A stretch of DNA of 64,000 bases from Myxococcales bacterium (GCA_016699535.1 CP064980.1:186001-250000), one strand, 5' to 3'; shown: positions 24,391 to 33,721, counted from the stretch's first letter. Notes: generated by a model from the letters alone, not told the origin. Translations and numbers: made by a program.

Positions 24391-25977
24391 TCATTCATCA
24401 AGCGAAGGTGTTTCTTCAGGCAATAAACGCGTAAAGCGTTTGGACAGCGCATGAGGGAAGTCCATCGTTTTGCTCTGCTCGTACAGTTTGAAGAAGGCTT
24501 GCTGCTGCTCAGCCATCTGCAGGAATTCCAAAAGACGTAAACGCACTGCGTAATCTTCCGGTGCCTGCTCTAAGCGAACACTCAACAAAGCAATCGCCTG
24601 GGCCTGAAGCTCGCGGTTCCAAAGCTGCTCGGCACGGCTTCGATAGCTGTAACGAGGAGGCAACTCCTTTAGTTGAGCTTCCGTCGCCGAGAGAAAAATC
24701 TGCAAAGCGTCATCAAATGCTCCAGCGTATTCCAACAAAAATGCACGATGTATGCGATGCAACAGATCGGGAGGCTGCTCGAACAATGCCAGCGCCTCTT
24801 GAAAACGTGAATCCTCGGCGTACATGGAAGCGAGCAAGACACGAAGGTCGAAGGCTTTTTCTGGATTTTGCTCGATGGCCTCAAAGAGAAGCAATAGAGC
24901 CTGTTCTTTCATGCCTTTGCGCTCCAAGATTGTTGCTAGCTCAATCCGCGCTGAGGCAAACGAAGTCGAACCTGGCGCAACTTGTGCAAACTGAAAAGCA
25001 CTTTGTCCTTCTTGACCAAGCATTATAAGACAGCGTCCTTTAAGCCAATGGGCCTCGCTTACGTTCTTCTCCGAAGCCACGGCCACATCTGCTAGTTCAA
25101 TGCAACGCGCAGGCTTTTCAAGCTCGAGGAATAGTCGTGCCATCGGAATCTCTCCGCCCATTCGGTCAGGCGATGAGGTGCTTAGGATTGCAAGTGCACG
25201 TTTCATATTGCCTGCGCCTATTAAGGCCTCAATTCGAAGCACTTCGTCTGCAGCGTCACGACTAACTTGTTCTAGAAGCGCAACGGCGATGGCGAAATGT
25301 TTTTTTTCAAAAGCTTGATGGGCGACCTCACGAACTTCGTCAGCGCGCGCAGGTGCAACATCAAGCATACGCTCCGACGCAGCAGAGGCCTCCTGAACAT
25401 CGCCAAGCTCAACAGCGCCTTCCAGCAATAAGCGAAGTTCCCCCAAATTCACTGTAGTCTCGGACCTCACATGCTCCTCTAAAACGGCATCGGCCCGCTG
25501 CCGCAAGCCATGGTCTCGAAGCGTTCTGGAAAGCGCTAGCGCGACCGCAGAATCACCTTGCGCTGAACGCTGCGCCTGAATGTAGGAAGCAACCGCGCGA
25601 TAAAACTCTCCTTTTTTTTCCGAAAAACGTGCACTTACAATCCAAAGAGCTTCGGAGTTTGGAAAATCTTCTAAACTGTCTTCGACGAGATCCTCAGCCT
25701 CATCCTGTTCTTTATTTTCATACAAGACCTCGGCGAGACGAGACAAAACGTAGGGGTCGCGTGCTCCTTCGCGTAAGCATTTCCGGAACGATTCGATGGA
25801 GCGCTCGTAGTATCCTTTGGAGAAGAAAATTTCTCCCTGCAAATAGGCAGCATATGCCGTCTCGCTAACAAGTGGCCCGGCTCGACGTTCTCCGCCTACG
25901 TGTCGATAGATTGAACTTTGCTGTGGCTTGGCACACGAGATAACAAAAATCGTACACAGGGCCAATTTAAAAAGCAT
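24391..25977 (-). CDS. TPR-repeat lipoprotein
   Basis: 528 residues from ATG 25977, where MLFKLALCTIFVISCAKP gives a clean lipoprotein signal with the lipid-bearing Cys at 15. The open frame extends 77 codons further, but those residues antisense the divergent gene and are discarded. The body is a long series of helical TPR-like pairs (YLQGEIFFSKGYYERSIES, EALWIVSARFSEKKGEFYR and later ones), so it is a scaffold at the inner face of the outer membrane or in the periplasm. Partner unknown. It is divergent from etfD. Confidence 0.8.
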   Translation of the reverse strand: MLFKLALCTIFVISCAKPQQSSIYRHVGGERRAGPLVSETAYAAYLQGEIFFSKGYYERSIESFRKCLREGARDPYVLSRLAEVLYENKEQDEAEDLVEDSLEDFPNSEALWIVSARFSEKKGEFYRAVASYIQAQRSAQGDSAVALALSRTLRDHGLRQRADAVLEEHVRSETTVNLGELRLLLEGAVELGDVQEASAASERMLDVAPARADEVREVAHQAFEKKHFAIAVALLEQVSRDAADEVLRIEALIGAGNMKRALAILSTSSPDRMGGEIPMARLFLELEKPARCIELADVAVASEKNVSEAHWLKGRCLIMLGQEGQSAFQFAQVAPGSTSFASARIELATILERKGMKEQALLLLFEAIEQNPEKAFDLRVLLASMYAEDSRFQEALALFEQPPDLLHRIHRAFLLEYAGAFDDALQIFLSATEAQLKELPPRYSYRSRAEQLWNRELQAQAIALLSVRLEQAPEDYAVRLRLLEFLQMAEQQQAFFKLYEQSKTMDFPHALSKRFTRLLPEETPSLDE

Positions 25978-26084
25978 TGACCTAGTGCTGTGATTTAAAA
26001 ATAGCGAGATGATAAACAATGGGTCCAGATTATACGCATTTTGTTCAAAAACAAGTATGATACCACACAAAGGACGGTGGGCAG

Positions 26085-28208
26085 ATGAATCCAGCAGCCA
26101 TGACCTTGCTTCTTGTCTTATCTCTTGGGTTGTTTGCCTATTCGGCAGCAAGACGCTTCTCTCTTTTGCAACGAGCGCAGCCAGAGCCTCGGTTTTCTGT
26201 TGCGTCATTGGATGAACTCTTGGAACGTGCGACCAAGACGATGATCTATGCCTTTGGGCAAAAGAAAATGCCCAACTACCGTTGGGCTGGTATCGCGCAT
26301 ATTCTGATTTTTTCAGGCTTCATGGTGTTGCTTCTTCGCAGTCTTATGCTTTGGGGGCGAGGCTTTGATCCCGGTTTCGATTTTTGGGGTCTGCTTTCAC
26401 ATGAACATCCATTGGGCATCGCCTACAGCTTCATTAAAGATCTATTTGCAGTCTTGGTCGTGTTGGGTGCATCGGTTTTTGTCTACTACCGAGTGCTCTC
26501 ACCGCAAAAGCGCATGACCCTAAGCCTTGAAGGCTTATTTATTCTTTTTATCATCATCACCATGATGCTTGCGGACATCCTATACGACGGAGCGCGTATC
26601 GCACTGAGCGACTCCGCCGAAGCAAGTTTGCCAATGTTAAATCTAATTGAGCCAGCCGGATCTCTTACTGCTATTGCTCTTGTATCGGCACAGCTCTCAA
26701 CCCCCCAACTCCATTTCCTGATGGAACTCGGATTTTGGTGGCATTCAGCCTTTGTACTTATCTTCCTAAACCTTTTGCCTTATTCAAAACATTTTCACAT
26801 CATCACAGCAATTCCCAATGTCTTTTCGGAAAGCAATCTGGCCAAAGGAGCTTTGCCTAAAGTCGAAGACCTTGAAGGTAAGGTGGAACGAGAGGAAGCT
26901 CTAGGGTTTCGTGAAATCAGTAATCTCAGTTGGAAAGATGTGCTTGATTTGTACACCTGCACCGAATGCGGCCGCTGCAGCGATAACTGTCCCGCTTATA
27001 CAACCGATAAAAAGCTTTCACCGAAACATCTAACGGTGGCGCTTCGAGATCATCTTTATGATAGCGAACAAGCATTGTTGGGTGAGAACCCTATCGCCAA
27101 GCTTAGCAGCATGGTGAGCGCGAGAGCTGAGACGGCAAACGATAAAACGATTCACGGGGATCCACCGAAAGATGCCTACTTTCGTTCGGCCACACCGCTT
27201 GGCCTCGTGCCGGGAATTTTAGCGCCTGAAGTGATTTGGGCCTGCACCACATGCCGTGCTTGCGAAGAGCAGTGCCCTGTAAACATTTCTTACGTCGATA
27301 AAATCGTAAAACTGAGGCGAGAAAAAGTCATGATCGACGCCGAGTTTCCCACGGAACTACAAAAACCTTTTAACGGCATCGAAAGCAACGGCAACCCTTG
27401 GAACCTCTCTGCCATGGACCGCCCCGCCTGGGCGGAAGGCCTCGATGTGCCTCTGATTGAGCAAAACCCAAATGCCAGTGTGCTTTACTGGGTGGGTTGT
27501 GCTGCGAGCTACGATGACCGCGCAAAAAAAATCGCAAGAGCAACTGTAAGACTTTTGAACAAAGCGCATGTTGATTTTGCCATTCTTGGCAAGCTCGAAA
27601 AATGCACGGGTGATCCAGCACGACGCGCAGGCAATGAGTACCTATTTCAAGTGATTGCCGAACAGAACGTATCGATCCTAAAGAAACATGGAGTCGATAA
27701 AAAAACCGTGCTTACCACCTGCCCACATTGTTTCAATACACTGCTCAATGAATACCCTCAGTTTGATGGTCACTTTAAAGTTGTGCACCACAGTGATTAT
27801 TTAGCTGATTTACTTGCGAGCAAACGCTTGGTACCTGAAAAGACCGTCAATGCACGAATGACTTACCATGACAGTTGTTATCTTGGGCGCTACAACGATA
27901 TCTATGAATCGCCCCGTGCGATCCTGGAAGCCATTCCTGGGATCGAGCTTGTGGAAGTAGAGCATTGGAATCGATCCAAGGGTCTTTGCTGTGGTGCCGG
28001 CGGCGGTCAAATGTTCATGGAAGAGCAAAATGATAATCGCGTAAATAACAAACGAACCCTGCAATTGCTGCAAACCCAAGCCGATACCATCGCCAGCGCT
28101 TGTCCGTTTTGCATGACGATGGTTTCAGATGGTCTTAAAGCACACGAAAAGGAAGAGCAGATTCAGAGCCTCGATATCGCGGAAGTTCTTGAACGTTCGG
28201 TCTTATAG
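26085..28208 (+). CDS. Membrane iron-sulfur oxidoreductase, EtfD-like (ETF:menaquinone type)
   Basis: 707 residues: about six transmembrane helices (1-260, NarI-like with His residues for heme b), two 4Fe-4S motifs CTECGRCSDNCPA and CTTCRACEEQCPV, and two CCG domains with CPHCFNTLL, GLCCGAGGGQM and ACPFCMTM. This is the layout of the heterodisulfide-reductase-like membrane protein known as EtfD, which passes electrons from electron-transfer flavoprotein to menaquinone during fatty-acid oxidation. The thiolase and acyl-CoA dehydrogenase genes at 29.6-32.0 kb fit that role, though etfAB are not in the window. A good site, AAAGGACGG, precedes the start. Confidence 0.78.
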   Translation: MNPAAMTLLLVLSLGLFAYSAARRFSLLQRAQPEPRFSVASLDELLERATKTMIYAFGQKKMPNYRWAGIAHILIFSGFMVLLLRSLMLWGRGFDPGFDFWGLLSHEHPLGIAYSFIKDLFAVLVVLGASVFVYYRVLSPQKRMTLSLEGLFILFIIITMMLADILYDGARIALSDSAEASLPMLNLIEPAGSLTAIALVSAQLSTPQLHFLMELGFWWHSAFVLIFLNLLPYSKHFHIITAIPNVFSESNLAKGALPKVEDLEGKVEREEALGFREISNLSWKDVLDLYTCTECGRCSDNCPAYTTDKKLSPKHLTVALRDHLYDSEQALLGENPIAKLSSMVSARAETANDKTIHGDPPKDAYFRSATPLGLVPGILAPEVIWACTTCRACEEQCPVNISYVDKIVKLRREKVMIDAEFPTELQKPFNGIESNGNPWNLSAMDRPAWAEGLDVPLIEQNPNASVLYWVGCAASYDDRAKKIARATVRLLNKAHVDFAILGKLEKCTGDPARRAGNEYLFQVIAEQNVSILKKHGVDKKTVLTTCPHCFNTLLNEYPQFDGHFKVVHHSDYLADLLASKRLVPEKTVNARMTYHDSCYLGRYNDIYESPRAILEAIPGIELVEVEHWNRSKGLCCGAGGGQMFMEEQNDNRVNNKRTLQLLQTQADTIASACPFCMTMVSDGLKAHEKEEQIQSLDIAEVLERSVL

Positions 28209-28223
28209 AGGTAGTCCTAGGGG

Positions 28224-28637
28224 GTGCTTCTGCTCCTTTTGACAAGACTCGCTACAGACCAGCAGGCGGACAAGACTATACAAACAAGTTATGGCCTTAT
28301 GCTTTTGCAAAGCCTACTTGCGCTCGCTGCGATTTGTCTTTTGGCCTGGCTTGTGCTGCGTTGGATCTCCTCAAGCTTTCAGCAACGCAGCTCTGGGGCA
28401 AAACACCTCCGTGTTATTGATAGCATCGCTCTAGGCCCGCGCAGCCGAATCTATATCGTCCAGTCAGCTCAACGTGCCTGGCTGATGGGAAGCGGCGTAG
28501 AAGGCCAGGTGCAAATGCTCTGCGAACTCGATCCAGCAGACATCCCCCAACAGGAGCAGGCTCCTTCAAGTCACTTTGCTCATGCGCTTATACAGGCGAA
28601 AGCCAAGCTCTCGCCCAAGAAAGACGGCCAAAGTTAG
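28224..28637 (+). CDS. FliO-like flagellar/type III export membrane protein
   Basis: 137 residues from a GTG, with one strong transmembrane helix (about 26-48, MLLQSLLALAAICLLAWLVLR) followed by a cytoplasmic domain with LRVIDSIALGPRSRIYIVQ, the conserved core of FliO, where a single membrane helix leads into a small beta domain. It ends directly before the sctR-like gene, and FliO preceding FliP is the classic order. The Gln- and Lys-rich tail is variable. Start uncertain (Met25 is possible). Confidence 0.65.
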   Translation: MLLLLLTRLATDQQADKTIQTSYGLMLLQSLLALAAICLLAWLVLRWISSSFQQRSSGAKHLRVIDSIALGPRSRIYIVQSAQRAWLMGSGVEGQVQMLCELDPADIPQQEQAPSSHFAHALIQAKAKLSPKKDGQS

Positions 28638-29306
28638 ATGTCCAACATCACCCTTGCCACAGTACTCACATTATTGCTGCTCTCGCTGCTGCCCCTGCTG
28701 TTTATGGCAGCAACAAGCTTTGTAAAAATATCCGTAGTGCTCTCTATTCTCAGAAATGCGATCGGTACCAATCAGGTCCCGTCAGGCGCGGTTGTCACCG
28801 CCTTAGCGTCAATCCTCACCCTCTACGTGATGGCCCCTGTCGGAATGCAAATGATGCAAAGCGCTGAACCAAAACTTTCAGCCGTAAGTTGGGAAGCCCC
28901 CTTGGCCGGTCAAAACGGGAAGCGCTTTTTGGAAGCAGCCATGACAGCGTTGCTTCCGCTAAACCGTTTCCTTGAAAAACACTCCGGAAAGCGAGAAAAG
29001 AAACTCTTTTTTGATCTTGCAAAAAAATCAGCTCAAAACGGACCACCCATCGCTAGCTCCGAAAAAGACCTCGCGGTGGTTTTTCCGGCTTTTCTCATCA
29101 CCGAACTTGCTGAAGCTTTTCTAATTGGCTTTCTTCTTTTTATCCCCTTTTTGATCATCGATCTTGTTGTTGCCAATATTGTGCTGTCTTTAGGCATGCA
29201 CATGCTCTCTCCAACCACCATTTCGCTGCCCTTTAAGCTTCTACTCTTTGTAGCCGTCGACGGCTGGTACCTCGTCTCTGAAGCCCTGGTCTCAGGCTAT
29301 CTATAA
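28638..29306 (+). CDS. FliP/SctR family type III export apparatus protein
   Basis: 222 residues with four transmembrane helices. FVKISVVLSILRNAIGTNQVP and ALASILTLYVMAPVG are the characteristic N-terminal blocks, and PAFLITELAEAFLIGFLLF the late one. The wording is nearer SctR (injectisome) than FliP, and there is no long periplasmic signal peptide. SctR/FliP forms the central export gate with SctS and SctT, but these and all other type III genes are absent from the window. It immediately follows the FliO-like gene with no gap. Confidence 0.8.
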   Translation: MSNITLATVLTLLLLSLLPLLFMAATSFVKISVVLSILRNAIGTNQVPSGAVVTALASILTLYVMAPVGMQMMQSAEPKLSAVSWEAPLAGQNGKRFLEAAMTALLPLNRFLEKHSGKREKKLFFDLAKKSAQNGPPIASSEKDLAVVFPAFLITELAEAFLIGFLLFIPFLIIDLVVANIVLSLGMHMLSPTTISLPFKLLLFVAVDGWYLVSEALVSGYL

Positions 29307-29330
29307 ATTAGTTAAATACGAATTGGCGCT

Positions 29331-29370
29331 CTGAGCAGGTGGGTCTGTTGAAACAGACCCACCTGCTCAG
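29331..29370 (+). terminator. Strong 17-bp hairpin after sctR
   Basis: CTGAGCAGGTGGGTCTG (29331-29347) and its exact complement (29354-29370) enclose TTGAAA. It lies 24 bases after the sctR stop. There is no run of T on either side, so termination is likely but not certain; the perfect stem is unusually long for a simple terminator. Confidence 0.5.
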
Positions 29371-29390
29371 ACGCTTAAATTCCCTGCTAT

Positions 29391-29493
29391 CGTATTGGAT
29401 CTACGATTACATCACTTCTTCCGGGACATCTAATCGAGGACAAAGCTTCTTCGTATTGCTCATGTCATGAAGTTAGTCTGGAGATCCAATGCG
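29391..29493. repeat. Imperfect inverted repeat CGTATTGGATCT / AGATCCAATGCG
   Basis: The 12-base arms at 29391-29402 and 29482-29493 match at 11 positions and enclose about 80 bases. The pair lies between two other hairpins (29331-29370 and 29513-29555), so the whole convergent gap is built of nested palindromes. It could be a small mobile palindromic element or a structured RNA; nothing identifies it. Confidence 0.35.
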
Positions 29494-29512
29494 AATTCAG
29501 ATTATTTAAGCG

Positions 29513-29555
29513 TCGAAGGCAATAGATTGAGCGCACGCGGATCTATTGCCTTCGA
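29513..29555 (-). terminator. 15-bp hairpin after the thiolase gene
   Basis: CGAAGGCAATAGAT at 29514-29527 pairs perfectly with 29541-29554, and one further T-A pair closes it; the loop is 13 bases. It lies about 35 bases after the thiolase stop on the minus strand. A terminator is the simplest reading, without a clear U tract. Confidence 0.4.
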
Positions 29556-29589
29556 GCGCCTTGGCGTCGTTGATCAGGTTTTGAGCGCA

Positions 29590-30822
29590 CTATATCCGTT
29601 CGATAAGAGTGGCGATGCCCATACCGCCGCCGATACAGAGCGTCACCATGCCGACATTGAGGTCACGCCGTTCAAGTTCATCAAGGACGGTACCAATTAG
29701 GATGGCACCCGTCGCGCCGAGGGGATGTCCAAGTGCAATGGCTCCTCCGTTGACATTGACCTTCTCAGGATCGAGTCCAAGGGTACGTATGGTTTGCATG
29801 GGTACCACCGCAAAAGCTTCGTTGATCTCCCATAAGTCTACATCACTGACTTGCATACCCGCTTTCTTTAATAATTTTTGGCAAGTGGGTGCAGGTGCCG
29901 TAAGCATGATGACCGGCTCATTGCCTAAAGTAGCAGTCATGACGATTCGCGCTCGTGCTTTAAGACCCGTTTTTTGTGCATAGTCTTTGGATGCAAGGAG
30001 CAACGCAGCCACTCCATCAACAATGCCACTTGAATTGCCAGCGGTGTGAACGTGGTTGATGCCTTTTGTATCCGGGTAGACCCGTAGCGCAAAGTCATCG
30101 ATCGTCTCTCCTTGAGGGCCTACTTGCATGGCACCTAGTTTTTCAAAAGCAGGCTTGAGTTTTCCCAAGGCTTGAAGATCGGTGCCAGGGCGCGGATATT
30201 CATCTTGCGCCAATAACACCTGGCCTGAACTTGGGTCAGTGACTGGGAAAAGGCTCTTTTCGAAATGACCAGCTTCCATCGCCCGAGCAGCTTTGCTCTG
30301 CGATTCAACCGCAAAACTATCTAAATCATGCCGAGAAAACCCTTCGCGTGTTGCAATCAGATCCGCACTGATACCTTGCGGCACCTGAACAATCTTCTGA
30401 CGAAGCACAGGATTGTTGCCATCGACACTGCCTCCGTCTGCTCCGATAGGCACCCGTGACATGCTCTCGACACCGCCTGCAACCACCACGTCTTGTTGAG
30501 CGGACATGATTCCCAACGCAGCAAAATTAACTGCCTGAGCTCCTGAGCCACAAAAACGGTTTACCGTGACTCCTGAAATACTCTCGGGCCAGCCTGCACT
30601 TAAAAGCGCATGACGAGCCAAACACGCTCCCTGTTCGTTCACTTGGGAGACACAGCCCATCACCACATCATCAACATCATCGAGATTAAACGAATTTCGT
30701 TTTGCAATCTGCTGCAAACTTTGTGCGACGAGCTCCTGAGGATGGACGCTCGATAAAGCTCCGGTTTCGGCTTTTCCCTTGCCGCGCGGCGTCCGTACTG
30801 CATCAATAATCCAAGCTTCCAT
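29590..30822 (-). CDS. Acetyl-CoA acyltransferase (thiolase II type)
   Basis: 410 residues from ATG 30822, with GAAGGAAGG upstream; a GTG directly before it is the alternative. The three thiolase sites are present: nucleophile Cys in VNRFCGSGAQAV, His in GGAIALGHPLGATG and the second Cys in VTLCIGGGMGIA. The N-terminal DAVRTPRGKGKAETGALS block is typical of FadA/FadI-type degradative thiolases, which cleave 3-ketoacyl-CoA. The acyl-CoA dehydrogenase gene lies 43 bases upstream on the same strand, so the two are likely one beta-oxidation operon. No FadB-type partner is in the window. Confidence 0.9.
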   Translation of the reverse strand: MEAWIIDAVRTPRGKGKAETGALSSVHPQELVAQSLQQIAKRNSFNLDDVDDVVMGCVSQVNEQGACLARHALLSAGWPESISGVTVNRFCGSGAQAVNFAALGIMSAQQDVVVAGGVESMSRVPIGADGGSVDGNNPVLRQKIVQVPQGISADLIATREGFSRHDLDSFAVESQSKAARAMEAGHFEKSLFPVTDPSSGQVLLAQDEYPRPGTDLQALGKLKPAFEKLGAMQVGPQGETIDDFALRVYPDTKGINHVHTAGNSSGIVDGVAALLLASKDYAQKTGLKARARIVMTATLGNEPVIMLTAPAPTCQKLLKKAGMQVSDVDLWEINEAFAVVPMQTIRTLGLDPEKVNVNGGAIALGHPLGATGAILIGTVLDELERRDLNVGMVTLCIGGGMGIATLIERI

Positions 30823-30864
30823 CACGCCACCTTCCTTCTGTTATCTCGAGTGTATCTCAAATCG

Positions 30865-32043
30865 TCAAAAACCCATGATTTTAGAAAGAGCGTACTTCAT
30901 GACCTCGGTGCTTCCGCCAGCAATGCGCAATAAACGCTGATCACGCCACATACGGGAGACCCAAAGCTCATCCAAGTAGCCCATGCCTCCATGAAACTGA
31001 AGGCAGGTGTCGATGATCTCCGAAGTAACATCCCCAACAAAAACTTTACTCATCGAAATAAATTTTGTGGTCTCAAGAGAAACCTCACTTTGGTCGATGT
31101 ATTTTTCTTGGTTGTAAGAACGAACGGCTTGGTAGCTGAGCGCTCTAGCCGCTTCAAGCTTGGTGTACAAATCGACAAAACGATGCTGCCACACTTCTCG
31201 TTTAATCAAAGGTTTTCCAAAAGCTGATCGTTGTCCACCCCACTCAACAGTACGCTCAAGCGCGGTATAGGCTCCAGCCACCGCGCTTATTGACGCTATC
31301 AAACGTTCGGTCTGAAAGTTTTGCATGAGGTAGTAGAAGCCCTGGCCTTCTTCACCCAGAAGATAGCGAGCAGGCACTCGACATCCATCGAAAAAAAGTT
31401 CGGCCGTGTCACTGGAACAGTTGCCGATCTTTTTTAGCATTTTCGAGACGCCATAACCTTTGACGTCGGTGGGGAGCAACACAATTGAAATGCCCCCATA
31501 TCCAGCCTCTGGATCTGTTTTAACAAGCAGCGTCACAAAATCAGCACGACTACCATTGGTGATGTAAGTCTTCGAGCCATTGATCACATACTCATCACCC
31601 ACGCGGCGGGCAGTCGTTGTGATGGCCGCAACGTCCGATCCTGCGTTAGGCTCACTTACTGCAAGCGCAGCAATTTTTTCGCCCTGCAATGCAGGTTTGA
31701 GAAACTCTTCTTTTTGCTCTTTGCTACCCAAATCTTGAATGCATGGTGTGGTCATGTCGCCTTGCACCAGTAACGCCATCACCACGCCACCGGACTCACA
31801 GCGATGCAACTCTTCGGCTTTGGCTACGCTAAACCAATAATCGCCTCCACCGCCTCCAACATCCTCCGGGTAATGTGCGGCGAAAACGCCAAGCTCGGCG
31901 GCTTTTTTAAATACCCACCGTGGAAAAATGCCAGCCTTCTCCCATTCGGAGGAGGCAGGTGCGAGTTCATTTTCCATGAACTGCTTTATTTGCTTTCGAA
32001 AAAGCTGATGCTCGTCAGTGAATGGGCTAAGTATTTCGGTCAA
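30865..32043 (-). CDS. Acyl-CoA dehydrogenase
   Basis: 392 residues of the FAD-dependent acyl-CoA dehydrogenase family: VSEPNAGSDVAAITTTA and INGSKTYITNG in the middle beta-domain, and LQFHGGMGYLDEL late in the protein. The Glu found near the C terminus of short/medium-chain enzymes (YEGTS) is replaced, AGGSTEVM, so the base may be the Glu on the earlier helix (YTALERTVEW), as in long-chain and isovaleryl-CoA dehydrogenases. It precedes the thiolase in the same operon and would pass electrons to ETF, then to the EtfD-like protein. Confidence 0.9.
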   Translation of the reverse strand: MTEILSPFTDEHQLFRKQIKQFMENELAPASSEWEKAGIFPRWVFKKAAELGVFAAHYPEDVGGGGGDYWFSVAKAEELHRCESGGVVMALLVQGDMTTPCIQDLGSKEQKEEFLKPALQGEKIAALAVSEPNAGSDVAAITTTARRVGDEYVINGSKTYITNGSRADFVTLLVKTDPEAGYGGISIVLLPTDVKGYGVSKMLKKIGNCSSDTAELFFDGCRVPARYLLGEEGQGFYYLMQNFQTERLIASISAVAGAYTALERTVEWGGQRSAFGKPLIKREVWQHRFVDLYTKLEAARALSYQAVRSYNQEKYIDQSEVSLETTKFISMSKVFVGDVTSEIIDTCLQFHGGMGYLDELWVSRMWRDQRLLRIAGGSTEVMKYALSKIMGF

Positions 32044-32118
32044 TGCTCACACCGCCAATCTCGAAAAGTATTCATTGGAAGCGTAGCTTTATTTAAGACA
32101 GATGCGAAGAGGTCACGG

Positions 32119-33573
32119 CTACGCGTCGTCGACCGTAATCTCATATTTCTTCATGAGTTTGCGGAAATATTTACGATCGATACCAGCTTCGCGCGCAGCA
32201 TGAGAGATATTGTTATCGTTTTGTTTAAGAAGCTGCGCAATAAAGTCTTTTTCAAAAGCAGAGACCCATTGCTCTTTGGCTTCTTTAAAATTACCGCTCA
32301 GCGCAGCCAAATCCGCGCTGTCGATAAGCTGCTGATCGTCGTCGTCGCTTCCGGCAGTTGTTGACCGAATTTGACTCTTGATTCGGCGTTCGGGCTTTGC
32401 AACGTGATCTGGAAGGTCTTGAACTTCCAGAGAATCGCTCTCTGAAAAACTTACGGCACGCTCTACGATATTGAGTAACTCGCGAATGTTGCCAGGCCAG
32501 GCATAGCCATGCAAACACTCCAAGGTCTCCGGGGAAAAAGCAGTTACCTTGTGTGTACCGTCTGCATTGCGATTGAAATGACAGGTATCAAGGAAGTGAT
32601 GCACCAAGGCCTCGATATCTTCGAGACGATCCCGCAAAGGCGGAAGCGAAATACGCACTACACTCAGGCGATAGAACAAGTCTTCCCGAAAGCGACCCGC
32701 ACGAACTTCTTCTTCCAGGTCTCGGTTGGTGGCAGCTACCACACGCACGTCAACTTTGATGGGACGAGAACCACCAACACGCTTTACTTCGCGCTGCTCA
32801 AGCACACGCAAAAGCTTCGGCTGCAAATCACTAGCAAGCTCACCCAACTCATCCAAAAAGACGGTGCCGCCATTCGCGAGTTCAAACACGCCTTGACGCG
32901 TCGAGACAGCTCCAGTGAATGAGCCTTTTTCATGACCAAAGAGCTCACTTTCAATCAAGTTTTCTGGCACAGCGCCACAGTCAAAAACAATGAAAGGCCC
33001 TTCTCGGCGAGGCGATTGTTGATGCACGGTGCGTGCCACGACTTCTTTACCGGTACCGGTCTCACCTTCGATTACAACGGTTGCATCGGTCGGGGCGATT
33101 TTCTCTAAGATGGCGTAGATTTCACGCAGTTTTGCGTTTTTACCAATCATGTCGCCAAACCGGTCTTTATCCGATGGCACGATTTCAACTTGTTCATCAA
33201 CCGGCGCAAAGTGCACATCGGTTTTCCCCACACGGATCGTGCAATTGGGCCTTAGAAAAGCTTCGCGAATACGCACACGATTAATAAAGGTGCCGTTCGT
33301 GGAGTTAAGATCCTGCAAAATGTAATGATTGCCTTCGCGGAAAATCTTGCAGTGATTACGGCTGACGGTCTCATCATCGACCACAACGTCGTTGTCATCC
33401 ATGGCCCCAACATTAATCACGTCGCGATCAAAGACGTGCTGTTTTGCTTCTCCATCTTGAACGACAACAAGCTTACAACGACGAAGTGTGATGGTTGTGG
33501 GCCTGCCACCAACGTAGGTAATTTTAGTGGGTGAAAAATTCTCCGCACTGGTATCCGGTAGCGATGTACTCAT
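32119..33573 (-). CDS. Sigma-54-dependent activator with an N-terminal FHA domain
   Basis: 484 residues from ATG 33573 (TTG 33612 is less likely). Residues ~30-120 form an FHA domain (INVGAMDDNDVVVDDETVSRNH... with SRNHCKIF), which reads phosphothreonine. Then comes the AAA+ domain: Walker A GETGTGKEV, EKGSFTGAV (a GSFTGA variant of the sigma-54-contacting loop), Walker B GGTVFLDELGEL, and LPPLRDRLEDIEAL. A Fis-type helix-turn-helix ends the protein (ISHAAREAGIDRKYFRKLM). Such FHA activators are abundant in myxobacteria, acting downstream of Ser/Thr kinases. Its targets are unknown; the pilin promoter is one sigma-54 site in the window. Confidence 0.92.
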   Translation of the reverse strand: MSTSLPDTSAENFSPTKITYVGGRPTTITLRRCKLVVVQDGEAKQHVFDRDVINVGAMDDNDVVVDDETVSRNHCKIFREGNHYILQDLNSTNGTFINRVRIREAFLRPNCTIRVGKTDVHFAPVDEQVEIVPSDKDRFGDMIGKNAKLREIYAILEKIAPTDATVVIEGETGTGKEVVARTVHQQSPRREGPFIVFDCGAVPENLIESELFGHEKGSFTGAVSTRQGVFELANGGTVFLDELGELASDLQPKLLRVLEQREVKRVGGSRPIKVDVRVVAATNRDLEEEVRAGRFREDLFYRLSVVRISLPPLRDRLEDIEALVHHFLDTCHFNRNADGTHKVTAFSPETLECLHGYAWPGNIRELLNIVERAVSFSESDSLEVQDLPDHVAKPERRIKSQIRSTTAGSDDDDQQLIDSADLAALSGNFKEAKEQWVSAFEKDFIAQLLKQNDNNISHAAREAGIDRKYFRKLMKKYEITVDDA

Positions 33574-33632
33574 GGCAACGTTAATGGTATCTGCTTGCCC
33601 GGGTGGGGTCAAATGTCATCACCACAAAAGGT

Positions 33633-33681
33633 GTAATTTCACGAAATTACTACATAAATTCTCTGTTGAATTTCAACAGAA
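33633..33681. repeat. Two short palindromes upstream of the sigma-54 activator
   Basis: GTAATTTC-AC-GAAATTAC (33633-33650) and TCTGTTGAA-T-TTCAACAGA (about 33662-33680) stand in the 110 bases between the activator start and the next terminator. They are candidate operator sites or hairpins; nothing further can be said. Confidence 0.35.
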
Positions 33682-33686
33682 ATTTT

Positions 33687-33721
33687 AAAAAACCGACTAA
33701 AATTATAACGAAAATAGTCGG
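33687..33721 (-). terminator. Rho-independent terminator of the isomerase gene
   Basis: On the minus strand CCGACTA pairs with TAGTCGG (33715-33721 and 33693-33699 on the plus strand), followed by a run of six T (plus-strand AAAAAA at 33687-33692). The stem starts right after the stop codon at 33722. Confidence 0.7.

Noticed and set aside
24561..25028. 155-codon plus-strand frame inside the TPR gene
   Set aside because: Shadow frame; the TPR frame on the minus strand has clear helical repeats and a lipoprotein signal.
25978..26208. N-terminal extension of the TPR lipoprotein
   Set aside because: It antisenses the start of the etfD-like gene, and a perfect lipoprotein signal begins at 25977.
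29467..29700. 77-codon plus-strand frame after sctR
   Set aside because: Half of it antisenses the thiolase C terminus and the rest consists of palindrome arms; no ribosome site.
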